From positions 10,829,001 to 10,893,000 of the forward strand of contig JARFIW010001739.1 of assembly GCA_036346225.1 (NCBI GenBank): DNA of 64,000 nt, in the 5' to 3' direction. Positions 9,456-20,272 of the stretch are shown piece by piece (the stretch's first letter is position 1; every line of letters starts with the position of its first letter). A program made the position numbers and the translations under genes. The notes beneath the pieces were generated by a model that worked only from the letters and a program-made list of their open reading frames with translations, had not been told where the DNA came from and made no database searches. The DNA comes from Platerodrilus igneus. Its lineage: Eukaryota; Arthropoda; Insecta; Coleoptera; Lycidae.

Positions 9456-12412
9456 TGGATGCGTACCTCCATTGATTTCTATTCTGGGCCAGCCTACACA
9501 TCTCCCTGAAACCCCTACAGCCTACATCTTTTACTATCTGTGTGCAGTAGTCTAACCTAGGTCTGCCTCATCTTCTCTTTTTTCCTATCTCTGCTTCTAA
9601 TATTTTCCGCACTATTCCCTCATGCCGTAGTATGTGGCCTATCATCCTATCTCTCCTCTTTTTTACCGTTTTCCACATATTTCTTTCTTCCCCTACCATT
9701 TTTAGTACCTCTTCGTTCTTAACTTTGTCTGTCCATGATATCTTCATCATACGTCTGTAGCACCACATTTCAAACGCTTCTACCTTTTTCTTGTCCGCTC
9801 CTCCTACTGTCCAGGCTTCACAGCCGTACAGTGCTGTGCTCCACACATATGTTTTAAGCAAACTTTTCCTTGTTTCTATGTTTGTGGTTTTTGAGCACAG
9901 TAGTTGCTTTTTTTTGTTAAATGTAGCATGGCCTTGTGCTAATCTTTGTTTTATATTCTTTGTGCTTTTCCCATCTTGCGTTATTTGGCTTCCTAGGTAG
10001 CAGAAATCCTTAACCTCTTGTAAGTTCGTGTTACATACTTGTATTCTTGTTTTTGATTTATTTTCCCCACCTTTGCATACTAGAACCTTAGTTTTAGTTT
10101 TGTTAATTTTCATACCATATCTCTCTGTTAGAACCGTTTCCATTTCATTAAGAGCAGCTTCTAACTCTTCCTTGCTAGACGATAATACCGCTATATCATC
10201 TGCAAATCTAAGCATATCAATTTTTTGTCCTTGCATAGTAATTCCAAATGTCTTCCTGCATTTGACAGTATTCATTGCCTCTTCTATGTACAAGTTAAAA
10301 AATCAATGGAGATAGGGCACATCCCTGTCTCACCCCTTTCCTAATGTTTACTTCTCTACGTTCCTGCTCTAATTCTATTACTGCTGTTTACTCTTTGTAT
10401 AAATTATGTACTATTCGTCTATCCCTATAACTCATCCCAATCTTTTTGAGTATTTCAAACATTTTTTTCCATTTTACATTGTCGAATGCTTTTTCCAGAT
10501 CTACAAACCCTATATACACGCTTTCCCCTTTTTCTATTGTTTTCCCTGTTATCACTCTCAGAGCTAAAATAGTCTCCCGTGTTCCCCTGTTTCGCCTAAA
10601 CCCAAATTGGTCTTCTCCTAGTATTTCTTCCGCCCGTTTTTCCATTCGTCTGTGCACAATTCTAGTTAATATTTTTGACACGTGTGCTGTCAAACTTATT
10701 GTTCGAAAATTTTCACATCTATCCACGCCTTTCTTTTTTGGTATAGTTACTATGATGCTACGTTTGAAATCTTTGGGTATCTCGCCTGTCTCATACATAT
10801 AGCTTACAAGTTGGAAGAGACGTTCTGTTATTGCTTGTCCAGCGGCTTTTAGAATTTCTGCTTGCACCTTATCTGTACCCGGCGCCTTACCATTTTTCAG
10901 ACTTTTTAATGCTAATTCAAACTCATCTCTAAGTATAGGATATCCCAAATCATCATTTTCAATGTCTGATTCCTGTTCTAATGCAGTTAGTTCCTCTCCT
11001 GCATATAAATTCCCTATATATTCTTGTCATCTACCCACTTTCTCTACGTTTTCTATGATGACGTTTCCTTGTGCGTCCCTTATATTTTTGCTATACGGTT
11101 TTATATCCCTAAAATTCATTCTAATTAATTTGTAAGCTTCGTCTGTCTTTCCTATTTCCATCTTCGTTTGTACCTCTTTGCACTTTTCATCAATCCATTG
11201 TTCTATAGCTTTCCTGCATTTTCGAATAATTTCCCATTTTATGGCTTTGTATCTCTGTTTTCCTGTTTCGTTTGATTTATTTTTGTATTTTCGTCTTTCT
11301 TCTATTAAATTCAGGATATCCTTTGTTATCCATGGTTTCTTATTTTCTTTCTGTGTATACCCCAGGATATCTCTGGCCGCCATGTCTAGCCTGGATTTAA
11401 TGTTATTCCATTCTGTTTCTACTTCCTTAGTATCAGATATTTTCCCAATATCTTTGAGCAATTCATTTGACTTTTTTTCGAATATTTCTTGAATATCTTT
11501 ATCTTTTAATTTCTCCAAGTCCAAATGCCCTTTTCCGTATCTTTTTTTCACATTCTTAAGTTTAAGTGCGGCCTTCATAATTACGATGTTGTGGTGAGTA
11601 TCTATATCTGCTTCTGGGTAGCTTCTACAGTCTTTTACTTGATTCCTAAACCGTTGTCTAACAAGAATGTAATCTATTTTTTATCGTCCTATATCTCCTG
11701 GCATCTTCCACGTATATCGCCTTCGAGCATGATGTTGAAATAATGTGTTTGTGATGATTAAATTGTTCTTGTCGCAAAATTCTACCATTCTATTTCCCCT
11801 GTCGTTTCTCGTGCCTAAACCAAATAAACCTACTACCGCTCTCTCCCTACCCTCACCTACCACGCCATTAAAATCCCCCGTAATTATTTTATTTTCATGT
11901 CCTTTTACGTATCCTAATATGTCTTCGATATCTTTGTAGATCGCTTCTACCTCTTCGTCACTGTAGTTAGAGGTGGGCATGTATACTTGTATTATTACTG
12001 TGTTTACTGGTTTAGATTCTAATCTAACCATGAGTACTCTTTCGTTCTTTTGTAAGTAATTTTCTACACAGTATCCTATCTTATTCCGCATAACTATCCC
12101 CACACCCAAATTTCCTTCCTCTGCTCCTGTATGAATTACCCTGAAGCCCCAACTCCAAAAATCCCCCACCTCTGGCCACCGAACTTCGCTGATCCCTACT
12201 ATGTCTAGTGATAACCTATTCATTTCGATTTTTAGGTTCTCTAGCTTACCTACTTGCTTCATACTTCTAACATTCCACGCTCCGACTCTCAGAATGTTCC
12301 CGACTCTTATTTTCAACTTTCCGATCGCATCCTCCAAAGTAGTCCCCTCCCGGAGATCCGAATGGGGGACTATTTTAACTCCGGAATCTTTTACCCCAGA
12401 GAATGCTATCAT
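9456..12412 (-). pseudogene. RTE-A endonuclease-reverse transcriptase
   Basis: The product would nick target DNA and copy the element RNA into it. The apurinic-type endonuclease is at the start (12412-11681), with VGAWNVRSMKQVGKL, ISEVRWPEVG and ITGDFNGVVG. A linker follows (11578-11027), then RT with KAPGTDKVQAEILK, DQFGFRRNRGTRE, FVDLEKAFDNV (10948-10388) and the catalytic FADDIAVLS box (10293-9568). The C-terminus has LYGCEAWTVG and EMWCYRRMMKISWTDKV. Against RTE-C I see only five lesions: stops replacing Tyr (~11680), Trp (~11026), Gln (~10390) and Arg (~9567), and one extra T in a T-run near 10300. The copy is therefore young. A possible upstream ORF is weak. Confidence 0.9.
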
Positions 12413-12709
12413 TTTATTATAATTTAAGTACGCTGTGTACTTGGGAGGTTAATGTGGTGGTTTCCCGTTGCCTTCCACATCGCGGTAGTGTGTCTTAGAC
12501 AGCCATACCGACCCCTATGGTCTCTGCCAATCTAAGTACCGAAAGAGCCGCTGCCCTCTTTCGGGGACCTGTCTTAGTCTGGTTCCTCACTAACGACCCT
12601 ACTACTTTGGTTGGACCTGTAGTTTGGCTCTTTAGCTCATTAGAACACGCAAGCCATTTCACCTGTTCTAGTAATTTAGAACTTCGGCAAGGTGCAGGTC
12701 CATTCGAAA
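12413..12709 (-). other. RTE-A 5' region
   Basis: Minus-strand start TTTCGAATGGACCTGCACC, shared with RTE-C (TTTCAAATGGACC). It includes GGAAGGCAACGGGAAACCAC, a phrase also at 47054 in RTE-C. A short frame from the ATG in GTGAAATGG is open in both copies for ~60 codons and then breaks in copy A. Whether it is translated cannot be told; it may be plain 5' UTR with an internal promoter. Confidence 0.6.
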
Positions 12710-12945
12710 TGTATTTAATTGATACGATTTTAAAATTTCATTAAGGGCCTTTCGCCAAAAAATGTTTTGGTAATTTCTTTGGGATTTATCTATTAAAATT
12801 TGCCTGTACATTTTATATATGTCAGCAGTAATGATATATTTAAATTTCCGGAATCGCAATAGAATAGAGAAGATTTCATTTTGAAAGGAGGCCCAACAAA
12901 TTGAGTGTCGTTTAAAGACAGTCCTGAATGTGTCTTTGCGGAACA
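12710..12945 (-). pseudogene. Pao-I reverse transcriptase, N-terminal part
   Basis: The minus strand encodes a VFDCSAK-type start motif near 12920-12942, SGLSLND and QFVGPP (12890-12925), then after a frameshift KFKYIITADIYKMYRQILID (about 12780-12855), the RT finger/palm motif containing the first catalytic aspartate. It breaks off at the RTE-A target site and continues at 8374. Confidence 0.88.
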
Positions 12946-14160
12946 GTCAAAAGAGAAGAAGAGGTAGACCTAAGTTAGACTATTGCACACAGATAGTGAA
13001 AAATGTGGGCTGTAGGAATTTCAGGGAAATGTGTAGGCTAGCCCAGAATAGAAATCAATGGAGGTACGCATCCAACCAGTCCCAAGATGGATATACTAAT
13101 GATGAAAAAAATAACTACTTAAACATGATGATTATTATAAGACACTACAGGTATTGCTTGTGCAATATTCTCGAATAATGTTAATTATGTGAAAGGATTT
13201 ACTGGAAAATTATTATTCCGGCAAATATCTAACTGTTGAGGGATCTTGGAAGCCACTGTCTGCTAAACCCCCCTTACTGAATCTCGGTGAAATGGGGCAT
13301 AAAATTAGAAAACAATAGAAGGGGAACCAAACTGTATACATGCTGTGTGAGAACTTCAGGGAACTGTGTAGGCTACCTCAGAATATAAATAAGTGCAGGT
13401 ACGTGTCCAACCAGTTTTGAGACGGAAAACCTAATAACGAAAAAATAAGCGTAGATAAATCTGATGATTATTATAAACAACTGCAGGTGTTGGTTGTGAA
13501 ATATCTGCAAATAATGTTGACTGTGCGAAAAGATATATTGGGAAAAATATTAAATAGGTAAATGTTTAAGTGCTGGGGGAACTTGGCAGTCACAGTCTGC
13601 TTACTCCCCTTCACAACCACTGAATGTCGGAGAAATAGGGTACATAATTGTAAAACAATAGAAGGGGATCGAACTGCATATAAGAAGAAAGAACAGCGCC
13701 TATTATGAAAGACAACAAACATAGAACAAGAAGAAAATTGTTGAAAGCATATGTGTGGAGCACACCATAGTGTGCCTATGAAATACGGGCAGTCTGAAAA
13801 GCAAACAGAAAAACGCTAGCAGCCTTTTGAAATGCTGTACTTCAGATGTATGAGGATGATAGCATGGACAGACAAAGTTAATAACAAATAGGTTATGGAA
13901 ATAGTAGGGGAACAAGGATATCTGAGGAAAAAAATAGAAGAAATAAAAGGGCACATTACGTTCTAAGTCATTTTTGGGGAATAGTAGGGGATATATTACA
14001 AGCAGAGATAGGAAAAAAGAGGAAGATGTAGACCTAGACCAGATAGGGATAGATGCAGACTGTGCAAATTTCAGGGAAACGTGTAGGTTATTTCAGAATA
14101 GGAAACAATGATGGTACGCGTCTAACCAGTTCTAGGACTGAAGACTTAATGATGATGATG
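12946..14160 (+). mobile_element. RTE copy B, 5'-truncated 3' fragment
   Basis: The plus strand begins inside the ORF end at RRGRPKLDYCTQIV (12957 on), stops near 13100, and then shows the same two extra modules as copies A and C: one around 13100-13440 and a longer one at 13440-14150 with diverged LKAYVWST coding. It ends in GATGATGATGATG. It is oriented opposite to RTE-A and lies only 236 bases from it. About 100 codons of Pao-I between its flanks appear to be missing, and no target duplication is visible, suggesting insertion with target deletion or later loss. Confidence 0.85.
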
Positions 14161-14900
14161 ATGAAAACCCCTTCAATGCCATGCGACGGGAATTACGTAT
14201 ATCCTTTAAAGATTCTTTAACTGGAATATTTACAATAAAACTACCTGAAGGGTCGCGCCTGGTGGTACTCTCGAAATTTTGTACACAATAGCTTTCGGCA
14301 TCAGACATGATCCTATTTTTATTTGATACTTCTTCAATTGTCCAAAATTTAGAATTTTCATCATCAATTGTTTTATTGAACAATAGATTACCTGCAACAG
14401 TCCGTACTAGAGTAGTATTTTGTATAGTATATGCATATTTTGACCTAATTTTAATTAACCTGTAGTAATAATAGACCAGAACGTGTGTCATCCGAGCAAT
14501 ATATCAATATTATTAGAGACTTGTAATAGAGGATCTGCTAATACTATATCTTCAGGAATATTAATTAGCCTTTTATCGTATGATACTCCAGGCAATTTTC
14601 CAGTAATTTTGGAATCACTAAACAATTTATATCTGCTATATAAGAAGTATTACATGATTTAATAGAAATATAAACTTAATTATCCAATTTTAAGATACTA
14701 TGACCAACATCCTTAACTGTAAGTTTAACGGGACTTCTTTTAAGGTTTAACCTTTTATAAAAATCTTCCGTAATAGAATTGCTTTGGGAACCGATGTCTA
14801 AGGGAACATTTGCAATGTAATACCTTCGGGTGGAGCATTGGGGACGTGGCCGCAGGCATAGCGGGCCCTTATTCAAATTATATTGTTTGAGAGAACACAT
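14161..14900 (-). pseudogene. Pao-I protease and pre-RT region
   Basis: The minus strand has a retropepsin-like VPLDIGSQSNSITEDF (14676-14900). The catalytic Asp is present, but the usual Ser/Thr before Gly is Ile, so the active site is altered. Downstream (14132-14491) FWTIEEV, ESTTRRDPSGSFIVNIPVK and a RRMAL motif mark the conserved block between protease and RT. The two blocks are in different frames, with 14500-14675 poorly conserved. Confidence 0.85.
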
Positions 14901-14944
14901 GCTATAAATAACTTGTTTTCTACTTTAATGTTTACCAAAGCTGT

Positions 14945-16175
14945 CTACAACAATACTTGTCCCTCTGCTCGCTCCGCAGTGGGTTGCCCGACAGGCAGTA
15001 AAGATTTGCTATACTTTCTATTTTCTAAGGTAGAATTCTTAGAAGCACTAACTGACGCTAATGCACTGTTCGAATAACTTACTGAATTTCCAGTATCCGT
15101 TTCCTTCTCAAAATTTATTTTAGGGGTGACATTCAAATTGTCGTTTAAATTTACCGATTTCACATTATTAAAATGTAATAACGAAGTATGTAGTTTATTA
15201 CATTTAAAACACGTTTTTGCTTTACATTTCCAAGACGAATGCGAACTCTTAAAGCAATTAAGACACAATTTTTTCTGTTTTAATTCATTGATGCGGTTTT
15301 CAATTGGTAACGCCAAGAATGCTTCACAATTATAAATTGCATGTTCTTGGTTAAACAAATAACGATGCATGTTACCCGCATTATTTGTAACAAAACTATG
15401 ACTGGAATTTCTTTTGTTTTGTTATTGAAATAATTTACTTTCGCGATTTTCCTGACCTTTTTGCATTTTAGTTATTTCAATTTTTTTCAGGATTTCACAT
15501 TTTTGTTTTAAACATTTGTTCATATTATCCATTGTGGGTAATTCTTGTTCATATTTGAACAATTCAAAATCGCGAACGCGTAGTGATATCAAATTTACTA
15601 GTCAATATATAAATAATTAGCCTATCCCAAGCTTCTGTATTTTCCCCTAAAGAGTTTAATGATCGCAAATGTTTTTTAAATGATTCCAACAAATTATGCA
15701 AATCAGTATTTGTCCACCAATGGCTTAAACGCCACTTTAAATTCTAGCCAACCAAAATATTGGCCATCATAGATGGGGAGGGAAATCGATGGCAGTTTAA
15801 TTAAACTATGATTTGCATTACTAGCATTAGTGTGACTGGTTATAACTGACCCGGCCAATGAAGCTAAATTGTGTTCATTTTTTATTGCAAAATAGTCAGA
15901 AACGAATATTTTCGCGTTAGAAATTACTTCAAAATACAAATTTTCAAACTGAGGTCGCTCCGTAGGATAATTGTTTGAGGGACTAGATAACTCTAATTCT
16001 AATTGAATATCATTAAAATAATCTAAACACCTCTCAACCTTTTCAATTCTAGCATTTAGTTCAGCAACAATAGATTTATATAAATTATTAATATTAATCG
16101 CTTTAAAAAATGTTTGTAATCTAGTTAACGTACTTTTAATTTGGCCGCGTTTTATTTTTAGTTTTTCTCACATTT
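14945..16175 (-). pseudogene. Pao-I gag with CCHC zinc knuckles
   Basis: Reading leftwards from about 16171: an N-terminal coiled-coil-like region (KRGQIKSTLTRLQTFF, VERCLDYFNDIQLELE), a DUF1759 segment ending in SLPIYDGQYFGWLEFKVAF (15703-15939), and paired zinc knuckles CLNCFKSSHSSWKC and CFKCNKLHTSLLH (14945-15370). A codon right after the probable start reads TGA, and 15400-15700 is frameshifted. Gag would form the nucleoprotein core in the cytoplasm. Confidence 0.87.
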
Positions 16176-16408
16176 TGCTGGCACAGACCAAAATATTCAA
16201 AAACGCACAATGGGATATTTAAAAGGAATAATGAAGTTAAAAATTACATACTCAAACGGATCGGTTGAGGAATGTACGATCATCTATTGTCCACGTGTTG
16301 GAAATTGACCGCGCTCGTCCTTTTCTATAAAACTTTTCAGTACTGAACCGCTTGGGTTGGCCTCATCTTCATTACTAAGAATACACTTTTAATTCACCGA
16401 ATAAACCA

Positions 16409-16426
16409 ATCCTAATCGATGGACCA
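16409..16426 (-). other. Possible primer-binding site of Pao-I
   Basis: One base inside the 5' LTR the minus strand reads TGGTCCATCGATTAGG. It begins with the TGG expected to pair with a tRNA CCA end. The matching tRNA species is not assigned. Confidence 0.45.
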
Positions 16427-16427
16427 A

Positions 16428-16684
16428 TGATAACACTTATAATAAAAGAGACATAATGGACTGTAATTGTATAATTTTCAATAAGTTTAAGCCATGACTA
16501 TTAATGCATAATAATAGCGGCCTGTGACTACATACAAACAGGACGTGTACCAAGAAGAGAATGAGTCGAATACCTGAGTGAGTACAAGGGTTGGTTGGTA
16601 TTTCCTTAAACGGTAAATTCAAGTGGTTTAAAATGTACAATGCAAATAGAGCAGGACTGCACTTAGGCAAATAAAGTCCTAACA
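16428..16684 (-). repeat. Pao-I 5' LTR
   Basis: This 257-bp LTR begins on the minus strand with TGTTAGGACTTTATTTGCC and ends ...TTATCA. It shares several 20-base blocks with 4085-4288. Differences between the LTRs, including a ~50-base deletion in the 3' copy and many substitutions, point to an old insertion. Confidence 0.8.
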
Positions 16685-16858
16685 GTGTGAGCGATGTAAA
16701 AATAACGGGTAATTTTCAAAAAGGTATATTTATAAAGACAAGTAAAACTTAAACGACTTTAACTAAGCTACCTGTATAACCGTCTAAAACCCTTACTTTC
16801 TCCCTTTACTGCACTTATATTTTATGATGCACGGAAGAGGCTGCAAATATTTTACACA
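16685..16858 (-). repeat. Possible 3' LTR remnant of Pao-II
   Basis: The minus strand has GTGGGAGGA followed by TGTGTAAAATATTTGC, the same polypurine-then-TG arrangement as in Pao-I, just downstream of a DUF5641 end. The left limit is taken as the Pao-I LTR edge. No second LTR was found to confirm it. Confidence 0.35.
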
Positions 16859-16879
16859 TCCTCCCACGCGGCGACGCAA

Positions 16880-17165
16880 GTTTATTTATTGCTTACTTCT
16901 AAAGGATACAAAAATTGTATAAAGCGTCTAATTAAGGCACCATTCGCAATTTTAACATAACATTTGCGTACATTTTCACCACGACTGTTAATCACCTCGT
17001 TCACTAATCCTAACTTCCACAATAGCGGGCGCTTATCATTTCTTTGCACTAATACAACGTCGCTTGCTTAATCGAATACTCTCGCACTTTGAGGTTGTAA
17101 TGAGCTCCTCGTAGTAACCGTAAATATTCCGCGTTTTGTTTCTTCCAGAAATAGTCGATATGTCC
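16880..17165 (-). pseudogene. Pao-II DUF5641 tail
   Basis: The minus strand encodes FWKKQNAEYLRLLRGAHYNL, KRPLWKLGLVNEVI, a DG-like NSRGENVRKCYVKIANG, and FIQFLYPLEVSN, in frames offset by at least one shift. This is the C-terminal region that ends BEL/Pao polyproteins. It differs from the Pao-I copy and so belongs to a second element. Confidence 0.75.
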
Positions 17166-17194
17166 TCCCCAGGTTCATATCGGTCGATATGCCT

Positions 17195-18660
17195 CCTGCA
17201 TGTCCTAGGGAAAATATATAAAAGATTACTAGCCAACAAGATGGTGGACCATAGAAATGTACACGGTATGAACAACTGACAATAAGGTTTTAGAGAAGGG
17301 AAGTCGACTGAAGACGCTATCAACCACGTTTTTGATTCTTCGAAAAAGTCCGACAGTAAATACGTCGTAGCGGAAATGATATACATCGAAGGGGCGTTTA
17401 ACAACCTTTGGTGTATCTGTATCCTTCGTTTTGAAATTACTGCCAGAACAGATACGTTACACTACGAGGACCACAGTCGATATCTAAAATCGTTACCAAA
17501 GGTTGACCTCAGGGATCCGTTTGCGGACCTCTATTCTGCTCTATTTTATTGGATGTGTTATTGGACGACCTTCAAGCCATGAGAGAGGTTTTAACTGCCG
17601 TTGCCTGCGCGGACGACGTACTCACAAGGTGGAGGGGAATACAAGGGTTGCAACAGAGCAAAAAGCTACAACCACAGTAGAGCGAATAAAGAACTGGTGA
17701 GAAGCAACAAAATCTTCATCTCTGCGTCCAAGACCACATACATGATAATGAAGGGGAACCTCTCGAGGAACCCCCAAATCATATAACGCTACGAGAGGGT
17801 TAAAAGATCGCCACAAACTAAGTACCTTGGTGTTATCCTGGACGAGAAGCAAAACTTTGAAGATCATTTACAAAAGACGTGCGCAAAGGCAAAAAGCTTA
17901 ATGCAAGGCATCGCAAGTCTAGCCCAACGCGATACAAAATCCCGCTCAACTGTGCCAAACTCCACATGAACAGCGTGATAGCATCAGTAATAACTAATGG
18001 GGCAAGCCCGCGTTATCCCAAGGTGACTAGTGAAACCCACACAACGCGTGAAATCGACGCAAATGGGACTCATGTTGCGGCTGACAGGCGCCTACCACAC
18101 TACCTCGCAAGAGGCACTGGCCGTAGCACTGGCAATAATGCCATTAGATCTAATAGTAAAACAACGGGCTACTACATACTTCCTACGGAAGAGGCAGTAC
18201 GCCAAGCTGGAGACAGTTACGGAGGCGCCATCATGCACACGACGTAACATACAGAACGCCATTACTGCCCAATGGCAACACAGATGTGACACTAATGGCA
18301 CACTAATTCCAGACATAACATGCAGACTGAAGACGCGGAATTTTTAACACAGCCGGGGACTTATACATTTCATACCTGGGTATGAACCATACCCAACATA
18401 CGGGCAGAGATTTCAATTAACTGCCACAGACACGTGCACACGCGGGGTAACGGGGATTCCAGAGCATCTACTGCTGAATTGTATGTATCTCTGAGACCTA
18501 CACGACAACGCACACCACACCAGGAGTCTAATACAATACGCACTTAACATACTTAACATACTGTAGGACGAAGACCTCTTCCTGCATCTAAATCAACTCA
18601 CACAGTACGTGATAAAAACACTACACGAAAGACACGAAAGACAAAGACCATAACTAACTA
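17195..18660 (+). pseudogene. R1-like LINE RT fragment (plus)
   Basis: The plus strand starts inside the RT with VLGKIYKRLLANKM (17200), FREGKSTEDAINHVF, a GAFNNLW box (17390-17410), PQGSVCGP-like sequence near 17510, and the catalytic box near 17600 as ACADDVL, where AYADD is usual. Downstream are SASKTTYMIMKGNLSRNPQI, KYLGVILDEK (17822-17850), LTGAYHTTSQEALAVALAI (18080-18140) and a C-terminal cysteine-containing end near 18430-18490. Frames change about six times. Wording matches insect R1-clade elements. The 5' part is missing; a possible 3' UTR runs to about 18990. Confidence 0.85.
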
Positions 18661-18765
18661 ACAAACAAAGAAACAAACAAACAAACAAATAAATAACAAT
18701 CACCAAAACAAAACAAAACAAAACTAATACACACAAAACACACACACACACACAAATCACTCGGG
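18650..18765 (+). repeat. (ACAA)n and (CA)n simple repeats
   Basis: AACAAACAAACAAACAAATA is followed by AAACAAAACAAAACAAAA and then an ACACAC run ending near 18757. It lies at the 3' end of the R1-like fragment. Confidence 0.85.
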
Positions 18766-19014
18766 CGACCAAATGACAACACGTAACCTAACAATGATTA
18801 TAATGAAAGTGACTACAATAACAACACAAAAACGTTCCTGGAACTACCAGAGACCCGCTCACTGACGACTTTTCATGAGTTGGGCCGCTGAGACACCAAA
18901 GCTAAATCATATAATAAAAAACAATTCAAATTAATTTAAGTATGTACAACGACACTACGTACATGTGCATAAAAATTATAATTTGAATAAGGGGCAGCGA
19001 TTCGCCCCTGAAAC

Positions 19015-20272
19015 CCCAGTTTATTTTTGCCGCCGTCATTATTCTATTTGATATTTCGCCTCCCTTACTTTTTACGTATTGTACGTGCACTTTCCAACTT
19101 AACTTATCGTTAATCTTTACCCCGAGATATGTAATTGCTTCCTTAAACGGTATTTTCTCTACTCCTAACTCTAGCCTACAGGGTCGCCTCTGACTTCGCC
19201 GTGTTAAATTTTAATTTTATCGCCTGCGACCATTCGTATAATTTATTAAGCGCCTCGTTCGGTTTTGTGCGCATATCCATTAACAATCGCGATCTTACAA
19301 TTAAAAGCGTGTCATCTGCAAACCCAACCATTGAGCATCCTGCGGACAACTTGACCCTAAAGATGCTTTCATACAACAAATTCTAAAATGTGGAACCAGA
19401 GCATGACCTCTGTGGGCATCCTCTTTCTACCTCGCGCGACAAAATTTCACCCGGAATTTCAACTTGTGCCAATCGCTCTTGACCAAAGACATCAAGTTTC
19501 GCGGACAACCCCTGCGATCCAACTCACAAACGATAAATGGCCACCAGGCAGCATCAATTGCTCCCGAAACGTCCAAAAGTAACAACGACATAGTACTTTT
19601 TAGCATCTTTCGCCTGCTTGATTTCCCCGACAACAAACTTTAACGCGTTGATAGTCGACTTGCCTTCCATGAAACCGAACTGTCGGTTATTAAAACTGCC
19701 GCTGTCTCACACTAAGCGCTCAACACGCGTAGTTATAACGCAATCTAAAACTTTCCCCAGCACCGGTAGCAAGCTAATTGGACGATAGCTGACCGGATCT
19801 GACGCATCTGCCTTTTTAGGTTTGGGTACAAATTTCATGTTCCAGATTTTTTGGCAACTCGGAAAAGCGCCACTTTCTAAACGAAGATTAAACAACCCGG
19901 CAAAAACACACAGGGCTAACAGGCACGCCTCCAGAACTGCGCCTAAAGTGATTCCGTCATGCCCCGGTGCCTTCTTAGGGTTCATCCTCCTAAGAGCCCT
20001 GACGATCTCGTGGACTAGGATTGTCTTATCGGCACCTGTTCCTTGCACCTCTGCAGCTTCCCGACGTACTAATTCGTGCGACCCTTCATCCCGTTCGGGA
20101 TTATCCGATGGGAAGAATTTCTCTAATAAATATTCTGCCGTGGTTTTAAAACCTTCCGTGTATTTGCCATTTGTTTTCTTTATATTACCAAGCGCGATTT
20201 TTTGTTGTTTTCCTGTAATTACGCGGTATGCGGTTCCCCTCAAGTGGTCTTCTAATTTTAAATCGCCGAAGT
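19015..20272 (-). pseudogene. R1-like LINE RT (minus), 3'-truncated
   Basis: The minus strand encodes the RT N-terminal region with VITGKQQKIALGNIKKTNGK, RALRRMNPKKAPGHDGIT and PVSYRPISLLPVLGKVLD (19707-20243). Next come LLLLDVSGAIDAAWWPFI (19427-19636), FADDTLLIV (about 19300-19325), and KEAITYLGVKINDKLSW near 19100-19150. It stops near 19015 inside the RT thumb. At 20272 it is joined directly to ORF1 sequence, so the endonuclease is absent. The catalytic FADD is retained but frames are broken. Confidence 0.85.

Larger units (their letters stand above)
8375..12709 (-). mobile_element. RTE-type LINE copy A, near full length
   Basis: The element is flanked by a 14-bp target duplication TGTATTTAATTGAT (8361-8374 and 12710-12723) and splits the Pao-I RT cleanly. 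Minus-strand order: 5' region 12413-12709, one long EN-RT ORF (about 12412-9456), then a 3' region 9455-8375 made of repeated pieces of the ORF end, finishing in an ATGATGATG tail. A single EN-RT ORF and a microsatellite tail fit the RTE clade. RTE-C at 46820 is a close relative in opposite orientation. Confidence 0.9.
4085..16684 (-). mobile_element. BEL/Pao LTR retrotransposon Pao-I, nested insertions
   Basis: The minus strand carries the BEL/Pao order gag, protease, RT, RNase H, integrase, DUF5641 between two related LTRs (16428-16684 and 4085-4288). A purine-rich tract abuts the 3' LTR and a possible tRNA-primed site abuts the 5' LTR. Without its insertions (5710-6520, 7636-7998, 8375-12709, 12946-14160) it would be close to 5.3 kb, usual for the family. 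All coding parts have stops or frameshifts. No convincing target-site duplication was found outside the LTRs. Confidence 0.9.

Noticed and set aside
10446..10802. Plus-strand open frame of 118 codons opposite RTE-A (also 11178-11492, 10028-10315)
   Set aside because: Exact antisense of the RT and linker coding. Serine/leucine-rich shadow frame with no independent motif.
12517..12744. Plus frame opposite the RTE-A 5' region, matched at 46790-47014 on the minus strand in RTE-C
   Set aside because: Antisense of the shared 5' region in both copies; conserved only because the DNA is conserved.
17036..17404. 122-codon minus frame as a single protein
   Set aside because: Only its C-terminal third is Pao-II sequence; the rest is antisense of the R1-like RT, so it is a chance fusion across an insertion edge.
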